Source: an uncultured Prevotella sp.
Lineage (GTDB): Bacteria > Bacteroidota > Bacteroidia > Bacteroidales > Bacteroidaceae
DNA length: 42,996 bases
Direction: 5' to 3'
Assembly (NCBI GenBank): GCA_946998295.1
Contig: CAMPYS010000016.1
Coordinates: 1-42,996 of the forward strand
The translations under genes and the position numbers were made by a program. Positions 24,830-32,760 of the stretch are shown here, piece after piece. How positions within the stretch are numbered: position 1 is the stretch's first letter; each line of letters begins with the position of its first letter. The notes beneath the pieces were generated by a model, which saw nothing but the letters and a program-made list of their open reading frames with translations, was not told the origin of the DNA and ran no database searches.

Positions 24830-25837
24830 TTATTTTACTTCCCAAATATCATTTGTTTCAAGAAGTTCTGTAAAATTGTGGTATGGTTTTTTAGCCTTAA
24901 TTTCATCTATTTGTTCCCATAATGCGTCATTATATGTTGGTGCTTCTACATCGCGTATTATTCCTAAGGCAATAGGAAAGCCTTCTTTATTGTCCATCAT
25001 TGCAAGTTTTAGTTGTAATGTATCATCAACACAATGTGCATCGTGAATAAGGATATCTTCAAGTCGATAGCCGTTTTCTCCAATTTTAACAACCTTTAGA
25101 CCGAAGCCTTCTTGTACTAAGCCATATTCTTTATTTTCTCCAAAAACTAAAGGCTCTCCATGTTTTACATATATAGCATTATTGTTACGTCCTTCTTTGT
25201 TGTATACAGCATCGTAACATCCATTATTGAATATTACGCAGTTTTGGAGTATTTCACATACAGAAGTTCCTTTATGTGCGTGAGCTGCTTTTAAAATAGC
25301 TATAGTTTCAGGTGCATCTGTTGCTACTGTACGTGCGAAGAATTTTCCACGTGCTCCAAAGCATAATTCTGCTGGTCTAAATGGGTCTTCAACTGTTCCG
25401 TATGGAGAAGACTTTGATACAAATCCTCTTGGACTAGTAGGCGAGTATTGTCCTTTAGTTAAACCATAAATACGATTATTAAGAAGTATGATATTGATAT
25501 CAATATTTCTTCTCATTGCATGTATGAAATGGTTACCACCTATTGCTAGTCCATCACCATCACCTGATATTTGCCAAATAGACAATTTTGGGTTTGCCAC
25601 CTTTGCACCTGTTGCTATTGCTGCTGCGCGCCCATGTATAGTCTGCATAGCATATGTATTAACATAATATGGTAGACGGCTTGAACAGCCAATACCTGAT
25701 ATAACAGCTGTTTGATATGGAGGAACACCAATTTCAGCCATTGCTTTTTGGAAACTATTTAGGTAGAAATGGTCGCCACATCCTGGACACCAGCGAGGTT
25801 GACCTTTCTTAAAGTCTTTATCTGTGTACTGAGTCAT
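24830..25837 (-). CDS. korB: 2-oxoacid:ferredoxin oxidoreductase, beta subunit (probably 2-oxoglutarate)
   Basis: A 335-residue thiamine-diphosphate subunit. WCPGCGDHFYLNSFQKAMAE is the N-terminal signature. GDGDGLAIGGNHFIHA, followed by LLNNRIYGLTKGQYSPTS, is the TPP/Mg binding region with the GDG...NN pattern. It couples oxidative decarboxylation of a 2-oxoacid to ferredoxin reduction and acyl-CoA formation. It follows korA by 17 bases. The neighbouring sucCD genes make 2-oxoglutarate the likely substrate, but other 2-oxoacids cannot be excluded from sequence alone. Confidence 0.9.
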   Translation of the reverse strand: MTQYTDKDFKKGQPRWCPGCGDHFYLNSFQKAMAEIGVPPYQTAVISGIGCSSRLPYYVNTYAMQTIHGRAAAIATGAKVANPKLSIWQISGDGDGLAIGGNHFIHAMRRNIDINIILLNNRIYGLTKGQYSPTSPRGFVSKSSPYGTVEDPFRPAELCFGARGKFFARTVATDAPETIAILKAAHAHKGTSVCEILQNCVIFNNGCYDAVYNKEGRNNNAIYVKHGEPLVFGENKEYGLVQEGFGLKVVKIGENGYRLEDILIHDAHCVDDTLQLKLAMMDNKEGFPIALGIIRDVEAPTYNDALWEQIDEIKAKKPYHNFTELLETNDIWEVK

Positions 25838-25854
25838 TTTTAATTACTCTTTAT

Positions 25855-27753
25855 TTATTGTAATATTCTTGAATAGAATGTATCACCATTATCATTTGGA
25901 GCTGGGAGAGACAATAGACGTTCAAATCCTTTAACAAGTTCTTGTACTACAAAAGGTTGTCCCTTTACTTGATTATATTGATATGGAGCAAAATTATTAA
26001 TACGTATACGTAGAAGTGCTGCAAGTTGCCCAAGATTTTGTTCTGCCACAACAACTTTTTTGTATTTATTAAGAACCTCTGGTGTATTCTTTGGTAAAGG
26101 ATTTACATATTTAAATTGTGCTAAAGCGATTTTGTATCCTCTTGCGCGTAATTCTTGCATTGCTGCGAATAAATGCCCATATGTACTTCCAAAACCTACT
26201 ATAAGTAAATCGGCATCATCTTTATCTCCTTGTACTTCAAGATCAGGTACAGGTATACGTGCAACTTTGTCAAAACGTAGATGATCCATTTTATTATGGT
26301 TTTCGGCGTCTGTAGATATTGCACCTGTTTCGCCATCTTTTTCGAGTCCACCAAGTATGTGTTCATATCCTTCTGTACCAGGTATTGCCCAATAACGCAC
26401 ATTAGTATATTCTTCACGCTTATATGGTGTATAAGTGTAGCGTTGACTTTCTGGCGCATAATGTGGGTGTATCTCAGGCAGTTTATCTATGTTTGGCAAT
26501 CTCCAAGCTGAAGAACCATTTGCTATAAATGCATCTGTCAGAAGAACTACAGGGGTCATGTGTTCAAGTGCAATTTTACAAGCATGGAATGCTGCATCAA
26601 AACAATCTGTAGGGCTTGTTGCAGCAATTACTGGCATAGGGCTTTCTCCGTTACGTCCATAAAGGACTTGTAGTAGGTCTGTTTGTTCGCTTTTAGTAGG
26701 TAGTCCTGTTGATGGACCTCCACGCTGTACATCTACAATAACTAAAGGAAGTTCGTCTATAACAGCCAAGTTTAGAGCTTCGCTTTTCAAGCAAATACCT
26801 GGACCTGATGTAGAAGTTGCTGCTAATGCTCCAGCAAAGGCCGCTCCTATAGATGATGCAGCTGCAGATATTTCATCTTCACATTGAACAGTAACAACTC
26901 CCATTGACTTGTGTTTAGAAAGTTCGTGTAAAATATCAGTTGCAGGTGTTATAGGATAAGAACCAAGGTAAAGAGTCATGCCTGCTTTTTCTGCAGCAGC
27001 CATAAGTCCATATGCAGTAGCTTTATTACCTGTGATATCCATATATCTTCCAGGAACTTTATTCTTTGTCTCAATGCGATATGTATTTGGGACAGATGCG
27101 TGAACATTATGTCCATAGTTGTACCCTGCCTCTATAACTTTAATATTAGCTTCAGCTATAGCAGGTTTTTTACTAAATTTTTCACGTAAAAAGTTTGCAA
27201 CTAAGTCTAATCTACGATTGAATAACCAACAAACCAAGCCTAAGGCAAACATGTTTCTACATTTTAGTATAGACTTATTATCCATACCTGAGTCGGATAA
27301 ACAACTTTTAACCATCTTTGTAATAGGGCATGCCACTACTCTGTCTGGGTCTATCCCCATTTCTTTTAGGTAGTCGTCTGTTTTAAACTCAGCCTTTTTT
27401 AAGTCTCTTGCGCCAAAAGAGTCTGTATCAATAATAACAGTTCCTTGAGGTTTGCAGTTTTTATACTGTGTCTTTAACGCAGCGGCGTTCATTGCTACAA
27501 GAACATCGCATTTATCTCCAGGTGTATAAACTTTATCTGCACCTATGTGGACTCTAAATCCACTAACACCAGTGAGTGAGCCTTGCGGGGCACGAATATC
27601 TGCAGGATAATCTGGGAATGTTGAAATACCATTTCCTACGGTCGCAGATACTGTTGAAAATATATTACCTGCTAATTGCATTCCATCACCAGAGTCTCCA
27701 GAGAAAAGGACAACAACGTGTTCAAGCTCTTTCACTTCGATTTGTTCTTCCAT
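25855..27753 (-). CDS. korA: 2-oxoacid:ferredoxin oxidoreductase, alpha subunit with fused gamma domain
   Basis: A 632-residue fusion. Residues about 10-195 are the gamma domain (VVLFSGDSGDGMQLAGNIFS, PDYPADIRAPQGSL). The alpha domain I begins near 240 (MAAAEKAGMTLYLGSYPITP, VQCEDEISAAASSIGAAFAG, TSTSGPG). The domain II region comes later (LIVGFGSTYGH, VVAEQNLGQLAALLR). The gamma-alpha fusion is the form usual for KorA in this phylum. It forms the enzyme with KorB, 17 bases downstream. Its promoter is probably at 27811-27842. Confidence 0.9.
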   Translation of the reverse strand: MEEQIEVKELEHVVVLFSGDSGDGMQLAGNIFSTVSATVGNGISTFPDYPADIRAPQGSLTGVSGFRVHIGADKVYTPGDKCDVLVAMNAAALKTQYKNCKPQGTVIIDTDSFGARDLKKAEFKTDDYLKEMGIDPDRVVACPITKMVKSCLSDSGMDNKSILKCRNMFALGLVCWLFNRRLDLVANFLREKFSKKPAIAEANIKVIEAGYNYGHNVHASVPNTYRIETKNKVPGRYMDITGNKATAYGLMAAAEKAGMTLYLGSYPITPATDILHELSKHKSMGVVTVQCEDEISAAASSIGAAFAGALAATSTSGPGICLKSEALNLAVIDELPLVIVDVQRGGPSTGLPTKSEQTDLLQVLYGRNGESPMPVIAATSPTDCFDAAFHACKIALEHMTPVVLLTDAFIANGSSAWRLPNIDKLPEIHPHYAPESQRYTYTPYKREEYTNVRYWAIPGTEGYEHILGGLEKDGETGAISTDAENHNKMDHLRFDKVARIPVPDLEVQGDKDDADLLIVGFGSTYGHLFAAMQELRARGYKIALAQFKYVNPLPKNTPEVLNKYKKVVVAEQNLGQLAALLRIRINNFAPYQYNQVKGQPFVVQELVKGFERLLSLPAPNDNGDTFYSRILQ

Positions 27754-27810
27754 AGAATTATTTCTTTGTTTTAGAATTTTTCCTTAACTAAACATGGTTA
27801 GTAACTATGC

Positions 27811-27842
27811 GCAAAATTGCGAATAATAATTGAATTATCAAA
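27811..27842 (-). promoter_or_regulatory. korAB promoter
   Basis: On the minus strand TTTG (27842-27839), a 19-base spacer and CAATTTTGC (27819-27811) fit the promoter pattern except for the first T of the -7 box. The box overlaps a perfect dyad, CGCAA-AA-TTGCG (27810-27821), and a second dyad, CTAA...TTAG, lies just downstream (27787-27800), so a repressor site here is plausible. Confidence 0.5.
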
Positions 27843-28249
27843 ATCTTTTTTAATAAAAATAATTTTATAGTCTTTTCTATTGCTTACAATATGTATAGTA
27901 AATATGGATTATTATTACATGCTATTAATGCTTCTAATTATATTTTGTTCGTTTTTATATTGTTTTAATTATACTGATTAAATATTGATGAAAGATTTAT
28001 TGACTTGTTTATGACTTATTTTCAAAAATTAAGATATGTTCTTTTTTTTCTATAGTAGCTTGAATTTTTATTAAAATCGATAAGGCTATTGTGTAGAAAA
28101 ATTACAGTTCAGATTTAAAATAAGTTAATTATTTAATGTGAAGTGGAGGGAGTTTAGTTTGTTATTTATTGTTTTCCATCATGTCAAATATAGGTTCACT
28201 GCTTGTTTTGTTTTGTCTATGCAAAATTCTAATTGTAAAGAAAAATTAC

Positions 28250-28280
28250 TTCTAAAACAAGGATGCGACTTGTTTTAGAA
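28250..28280. repeat. 12-bp perfect hairpin
   Basis: TTCTAAAACAAG (28250-28261) pairs with CTTGTTTTAGAA (28269-28280) across a 7-base loop, GATGCGA. No T tract follows on either strand. It lies inside the gene-free region; role unknown. Confidence 0.5.
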
Positions 28281-28423
28281 TAAAAGCTACAACAAACCTT
28301 AAAGAAATGCTTGAACGTTTTATTAAGAAACGCAGAGATGTTTTTATAAGGAACGCAGCAATGGTTTAAGTTAAACTATTATTGAAGTTATTATAAAGAT
28401 ATGTAAAATACTGTTTATCAAAC

Positions 28424-28467
28424 ATATACAAAGGATAATTTTTGTAGAAAAATTACCCTTTGTATAT
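28424..28467 (-). terminator. long hairpin behind the nucleoside kinase gene
   Basis: A 20-bp stem (28424-28443 with 28448-28467) around the 4-base loop GTAG. Its single non-Watson-Crick position is G-U on the minus strand and A-C on the plus strand, so it is best formed in minus-strand RNA. It lies 126 bases after the kinase stop. There is no T tract beyond the stem, so termination is not certain; it could be an RNA stability or small RNA element. Confidence 0.45.
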
Positions 28468-28592
28468 AGATTATTTTCATGCTATATTATCCTATGATAG
28501 CAAATTTTTAAAACTCGTTTTTGTATATATTTTTTACTATCTAAACGAAGATAATATTGAATTGTACAGTTTATTAATTGTACAATTTATTA

Positions 28593-30254
28593 TTAATATT
28601 TAAATGATGATCCACCTAAAAACTCCCTTAATAAGGAAGTCGGTGGAAGCCTTTTGTAGGGTAATGGAGTAAAATAGGCAAGGAATTTTCTCAAACGAAA
28701 TGCTTCAGCATATTCTATACAATTTTCAGGTACCTCTTCCAATATGGCAGTAGCTTGTGTTTGTATGACTGCAAATTCAAAAAGCATAGCTGTATTAAAC
28801 ATAATATCGGCATTTTCTTGAAAAGGGAAAATCCATTTATTTTCTCCAGATCTTACACTGTTCCACCTACTTATAGTTTCTTGTGCAGAGCATCCCCTAT
28901 ATTTATAATCACGTACTATACGCCTTAAGAGACGATTATCAGTTGTAGGTATATAATTATGGTCATCAAGTAAAATTGTAGTTAGCGCAGAAGCATAAAT
29001 TTTGAATTTGTATTTATCAGGTATATGTTCTGTCAATATAGGGTTAAGTCCATGTATACCTTCAACAAGTAGTATATTATTATCTTTAAGACGAAGTTTT
29101 TTACCACTTTTACCGTTAATACCTGTGATGAAATCATATTTAGGTAATTCTATTTCTTTCCCATTAAATAGGTCAGTAAATTGTTTGTTTATTAAATCAA
29201 GGTCTAACGCATAAATGCTTTCATAATCAAGTTCTCCATTTTTATCCTTTGGTGTATTGACTCGATTAACGTAGTAGTCATCTAACGATATTTGTACTGG
29301 TTTTATTCCACATGTAAGCAATTGAACAGATAATCTTTTACAAAAAGTGGTTTTCCCACTGGATGATGGACCTGCAATTAGAACAATTTTAACATCTTTT
29401 CTTTTTGAAATAGTTTCTGCAATCATTGCAATCTTTTTTTCTTGTAGGGCCTCACTCACATTAATAATATCATTTGATAATCCTTTTTTTACCGTATTAT
29501 TAAAATCCCCAACTGTTCGTACTCCTATGATATTTTGCCATCGATGATGTTCTAAAAAAATTTCAAACATTTTATCTTGTTTAATAGCTTCACCTAAAAC
29601 GTTAGGTTTAGTTCTAGACGGTATACGTAATAAAAGACCTTCGTAATATTTCTCAACACCAAAAAGATAAATATACTTAGTATTAGTGAGCATAGCTCCA
29701 TAATAATAATCAGGGTAATCATCCATTTGGTAATAAGTGGTGTATAAGTTTCTAGTACTTTTTAATAATTTTACCTTAGCTGTATCTCCAATTTTTGTAA
29801 ACATAGAAATGGCATCCTCTGTAGGTATTTCATGTCTTGAAATAGGAATTTTAGCATCAATTATTTCTCTCATCCTATTCTTTATATCGCAAACATCTTT
29901 ATCAGTAATAGAATGTCCAATATTAATATTACAATAATATCCATTAGAGACAGGAACGTCAATAATAACTTTACTCTGTTTATATAAGTCGTGTACAGCC
30001 TTGCATAACAGCATAAATAAAGACCGAGTATATGCTCTTTGTCCTGATGAAGTTGTCATACCAAGAAATTCAATATCTTTGTTATGGTATACACGATAAT
30101 GCAGGCCCTCCACCTTATTATTTACTCTTGCGCTTATTGGTCCAAAAGGTATTTGTAAATTTAACTTTTTATAAATATCATAAAGTGTACAACCAATAGG
30201 TATAGTTAATTTTTTTTTATTATTTTTGCATCGGATTTTTATGACTTGTTTCAT
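28593..30254 (-). CDS. nucleoside kinase with threonyl-tRNA-synthetase-like N-terminal domains
   Basis: A 553-residue protein. Residues about 5-65 look like a TGS domain (TIPIGCTLYDIYKKLNL). About 70-240 resemble the threonyl-tRNA synthetase second additional domain without aminoacylation parts (GLLLRIPSRTKPN near 206). About 285-500 form a uridine kinase/phosphoribulokinase-type P-loop domain: Walker A GPSSSGKTTF (295-304), SLDDYYVNR and LLVEGIHGLNP. The kinase domain should phosphorylate a nucleoside such as uridine or cytidine. The role of the fused RNA-binding-like part is unknown. It has a good promoter at 30288-30319 and diverges from the Na/Pi cotransporter. Confidence 0.88.
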   Translation of the reverse strand: MKQVIKIRCKNNKKKLTIPIGCTLYDIYKKLNLQIPFGPISARVNNKVEGLHYRVYHNKDIEFLGMTTSSGQRAYTRSLFMLLCKAVHDLYKQSKVIIDVPVSNGYYCNINIGHSITDKDVCDIKNRMREIIDAKIPISRHEIPTEDAISMFTKIGDTAKVKLLKSTRNLYTTYYQMDDYPDYYYGAMLTNTKYIYLFGVEKYYEGLLLRIPSRTKPNVLGEAIKQDKMFEIFLEHHRWQNIIGVRTVGDFNNTVKKGLSNDIINVSEALQEKKIAMIAETISKRKDVKIVLIAGPSSSGKTTFCKRLSVQLLTCGIKPVQISLDDYYVNRVNTPKDKNGELDYESIYALDLDLINKQFTDLFNGKEIELPKYDFITGINGKSGKKLRLKDNNILLVEGIHGLNPILTEHIPDKYKFKIYASALTTILLDDHNYIPTTDNRLLRRIVRDYKYRGCSAQETISRWNSVRSGENKWIFPFQENADIMFNTAMLFEFAVIQTQATAILEEVPENCIEYAEAFRLRKFLAYFTPLPYKRLPPTSLLREFLGGSSFKY

Positions 30255-30287
30255 TTTGTATAAATAAAAAATTAAACAATTTTGATG

Positions 30288-30319
30288 GTAAAGTTAACTA
30301 AATCATTTTTAACAGCAAA
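30288..30319 (-). promoter_or_regulatory. promoter of the nucleoside kinase gene
   Basis: On the minus strand TTTG (30319-30316), a 19-base spacer and TAACTTTAC (30296-30288) fit the Bacteroidetes promoter with one change at the last G. It lies 34 bases before the start codon. Confidence 0.55.
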
Positions 30320-30347
30320 AGAATAAATACAATCAATAATTTAATTT

Positions 30348-32048
30348 ATGAAACTTAGCGATTATCTTATCATTTTCTTTAAAATAGTAGGTTCTTTAGC
30401 TTTACTTATTTATGGAATGAAAGTAATGAGTGAAGCCCTTCAGAAAATGGCAGGCTCACAGTTGCGACACGTACTTGGTGCAATGACTACCAATAGATTT
30501 ACAGGTATGTTAACAGGTACATTTATAACTTGTTCAGTACAGTCTTCGTCAGCAACAACAGTAATGACAGTATCTTTTGTTAATGCAGGGCTACTAACAC
30601 TTTCACAAGCCATATCAGTTATAATGGGAGCAAACATAGGTACTACACTTACAGCATGGATAATGTCTTTAGGCTATTCTGTAAATCTTACAAACTTTGT
30701 ATTTCCTGCTTTTTTGTTTGGTATAGTTCTAATATATATAAGACGGATGCGCTATGTTGGTGATTTTTTATTTGGTATAGCATTTATGTTCTTTAGTCTT
30801 GTATTGTTAAGTGATGCCGGAAAATCGCTTCATTTAGATAGTACGCCTGCAGTAATAGAGTTCTTTAAATCATTCGATGTAAATAGTTATTTTACAATTC
30901 TTATATTTTTATTTATAGGTACCGTCATAACTTGTATAGTACAGTCTTCCGCTGCTATTATGGCAATAACAATATTGCTATGTTCTACAGGCGTATTACC
31001 AGTTTATTTAGGCATAGCGTTAGTAATGGGTGAAAATATAGGAACAACAGTAACAGCTAATCTTGCAGCAATTGCAGCAAATACGCAAGCAAGGCGAGCG
31101 GCTCTTGCGCACTTAATGTTTAATGTTATAGGTGTTATATGGGTGTTAGCCCTCTTTTATCCATTTGTAAATACTGTATGTAGTTTTGTTGGATATGATC
31201 CTACAAGCACAGAAATTAATTCAGTAACAAAACTTAAATTACCAATAGTATTAGCAGCATTCCATACTACTTTTAATGTTCTAAATACAGCCTTACTTAT
31301 ATGGTTTATACCACAATTAGAAAAACTTGTTTGTATTTTAATCAAACCAAGTAAGAAAGATACAGATGAAGATTTTCGTTTGCGCTTTATCCAAGCAGGT
31401 ATAATGAAAACTCCAGAACTATCAGTTCTTGAAGCAAGTAAGGAGATACATTCTTTTGCAGAAAGACTCCAAAGAATGTTTGGTATGGTAAGAAAATTGC
31501 TACATACTCGCGATGAAAACAAATTTATGAAACTATTTTCCCGTATAGAAAAATATGAGGGAATAGCCGATAATATGGAAATAGAAATAGCAAAATATCT
31601 TGATCAGATAAGTAACGCTCATCTAAGCGACGACACAAAAGAGAAAGTTAGAGCTATGCTTAGAGAAATATCAGAACTTGAAAGTATTGGTGATGCTTGT
31701 TACAATATTGCGAGGATTATTAATCGTAGTATATCTATGAAAGAAGATTTTACAGCTAATCAATATAAACATATTGGCGAAATGTTTCAACTTTCCGATG
31801 AAGCTCTGGCTCAAATGAATAATATGCTTGTTGGCCATAAGGCAGAAAATGATATTAACCATACTTTCAATATAGAAAACGAAATAAATAATTATAGAAA
31901 CCAGCTTAGAGCAGAAAATATAAATGACATAAACGATCATAAGTATACTTATGCTATTGGAACAATGTATAGTGATATAATTCAAGAATGTGAAAAATTA
32001 GGAGATTATGTCGTTAATGTTGTAGAGGCTCGAATGGGCATAAGATGA
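30348..32048 (+). CDS. Na+/phosphate cotransporter with C-terminal PhoU-like domain
   Basis: A 566-residue inner membrane protein of the NptA/PNaS family. Two inverted halves carry the repeat GTFITCSVQSSSATTVM (about 56-72) and IGTVITCIVQSSAAIMAI (about 195-212), each followed by GANIGTT or GENIGTT, the QSS-type transport signature. Residues about 350-566 are a helical PhoU-like domain (ASKEIHSFAERLQRMFGMV). It probably imports or exports phosphate with sodium. It diverges from the nucleoside kinase and ends at a strong terminator. Confidence 0.92.
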   Translation: MKLSDYLIIFFKIVGSLALLIYGMKVMSEALQKMAGSQLRHVLGAMTTNRFTGMLTGTFITCSVQSSSATTVMTVSFVNAGLLTLSQAISVIMGANIGTTLTAWIMSLGYSVNLTNFVFPAFLFGIVLIYIRRMRYVGDFLFGIAFMFFSLVLLSDAGKSLHLDSTPAVIEFFKSFDVNSYFTILIFLFIGTVITCIVQSSAAIMAITILLCSTGVLPVYLGIALVMGENIGTTVTANLAAIAANTQARRAALAHLMFNVIGVIWVLALFYPFVNTVCSFVGYDPTSTEINSVTKLKLPIVLAAFHTTFNVLNTALLIWFIPQLEKLVCILIKPSKKDTDEDFRLRFIQAGIMKTPELSVLEASKEIHSFAERLQRMFGMVRKLLHTRDENKFMKLFSRIEKYEGIADNMEIEIAKYLDQISNAHLSDDTKEKVRAMLREISELESIGDACYNIARIINRSISMKEDFTANQYKHIGEMFQLSDEALAQMNNMLVGHKAENDINHTFNIENEINNYRNQLRAENINDINDHKYTYAIGTMYSDIIQECEKLGDYVVNVVEARMGIR

Positions 32049-32086
32049 TGATTTATTTTGCTCTATAAAAGTTTTTAAGATAAAGA

Positions 32087-32133
32087 AAGTCCTAACAGAT
32101 TCACTTTGATGTGAATGTTAGGACTTATTTTTT
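32087..32133 (+). terminator. intrinsic terminator of the Na/Pi cotransporter gene
   Basis: AAGTCCTAACA-g-ATTCAC (32087-32104) pairs with GTGAATGTTAGGACTT (32111-32126), giving 16 pairs with one bulged G. It is followed by A and then six Ts on the plus strand, and lies 38 bases after the stop. Confidence 0.8.
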
Positions 32134-32155
32134 ATATAGGAAAAATATAAAAAAA

Positions 32156-32719
32156 TTATCTATTAGCTAAGAAATAACTTGTTCCTGCTTGAGCTTGCTT
32201 TAGCTCGTAAACACCATAAGCATCAGGAGTAACATTTATTGAAAGACCATTTTTTAGAAAAGCTTTAATAGTACCATCCCCATTGAAATGTATCAATTTA
32301 GTTTCCTTACCTTTAGAAGTCATATACCAACTATCCTCGTTCTTGTTATATGTAAGATAGATAATATCACCTTCAGGTTTTGTTATTTCATATCCAGATT
32401 TAAGATACTTAACAGCGTATATAATACCATCTTTACCTCGTATTTTTTTAGTTTTTCCAATATTATTAGCTAATGGGTTTTCACCAGTCCAAAATTCAAT
32501 AGAATTAAGAACACAAGCATCTACAAAAGTAGCTATACCGTATACAGGAGAAATTAATATGAAAATAAATTCATTTAAAAAGTTAGAATCCGTTGCTCTT
32601 CTGTTCCATTTTGCTAATTTATTAAATAGAGTGAACGAACCTATACACGAAGTTGTTAATAATGAAGTAGCTAAAATACATGCTACAGGTTTTAATAATT
32701 TTTTATTATTTGCAATCAT
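32156..32719 (-). CDS. DUF3332-family lipoprotein
   Basis: A 187-residue protein with a lipoprotein signal: LATSLLTTSC with Cys25, followed by IGSFTLFNKLAKWNRRAT. The pattern GSFTLFNKLxxWN, a short membrane-like hydrophobic stretch (LNEFIFILISPVYGIATFVD) and the SIEFWTGENP motif fit DUF3332, which is known from Bacteroidetes and Proteobacteria without an assigned function. It follows the thioredoxin-like lipoprotein gene by 41 bases without a visible promoter, so the two are probably co-transcribed. Confidence 0.85.
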   Translation of the reverse strand: MIANNKKLLKPVACILATSLLTTSCIGSFTLFNKLAKWNRRATDSNFLNEFIFILISPVYGIATFVDACVLNSIEFWTGENPLANNIGKTKKIRGKDGIIYAVKYLKSGYEITKPEGDIIYLTYNKNEDSWYMTSKGKETKLIHFNGDGTIKAFLKNGLSINVTPDAYGVYELKQAQAGTSYFLANR

Positions 32720-32760
32720 AAAATATAAAATTTCAAGTGTTATTAATTATTAAAATAAGA

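Larger units (their letters stand above)
27754..28592. other. 839-bp gene-free region
   Basis: The longest stretch without a convincing gene. It holds the korA promoter (27811-27842), hairpins at 28250-28280 and 28424-28467, and a promoter-like sequence on the minus strand (AAAATTTGC at 28500-28508). A plus-strand frame from ATG 28181 to a TAA after 28358 is interrupted by TAA at 28253-28255. Its second part (TTNLKEMLERFIKKRRDVF) looks protein-like, but I do not recognise it. Otherwise very AT-rich with no further structure seen. Confidence 0.5.

Noticed and set aside
22573..27753. Long frames opposite sucC, korA and similar genes (for example 23477-23875 plus).
   Set aside because: They mirror well-identified enzymes on the minus strand and have no family resemblance; shadows of strong coding regions.
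28181..28363. Interrupted plus-strand frame with a protein-like segment (TTNLKEMLERFIKKRRDVF).
   Set aside because: It has an in-frame stop, contains the 28250-28280 hairpin, and I do not recognise any family, so I do not list it as a pseudogene.
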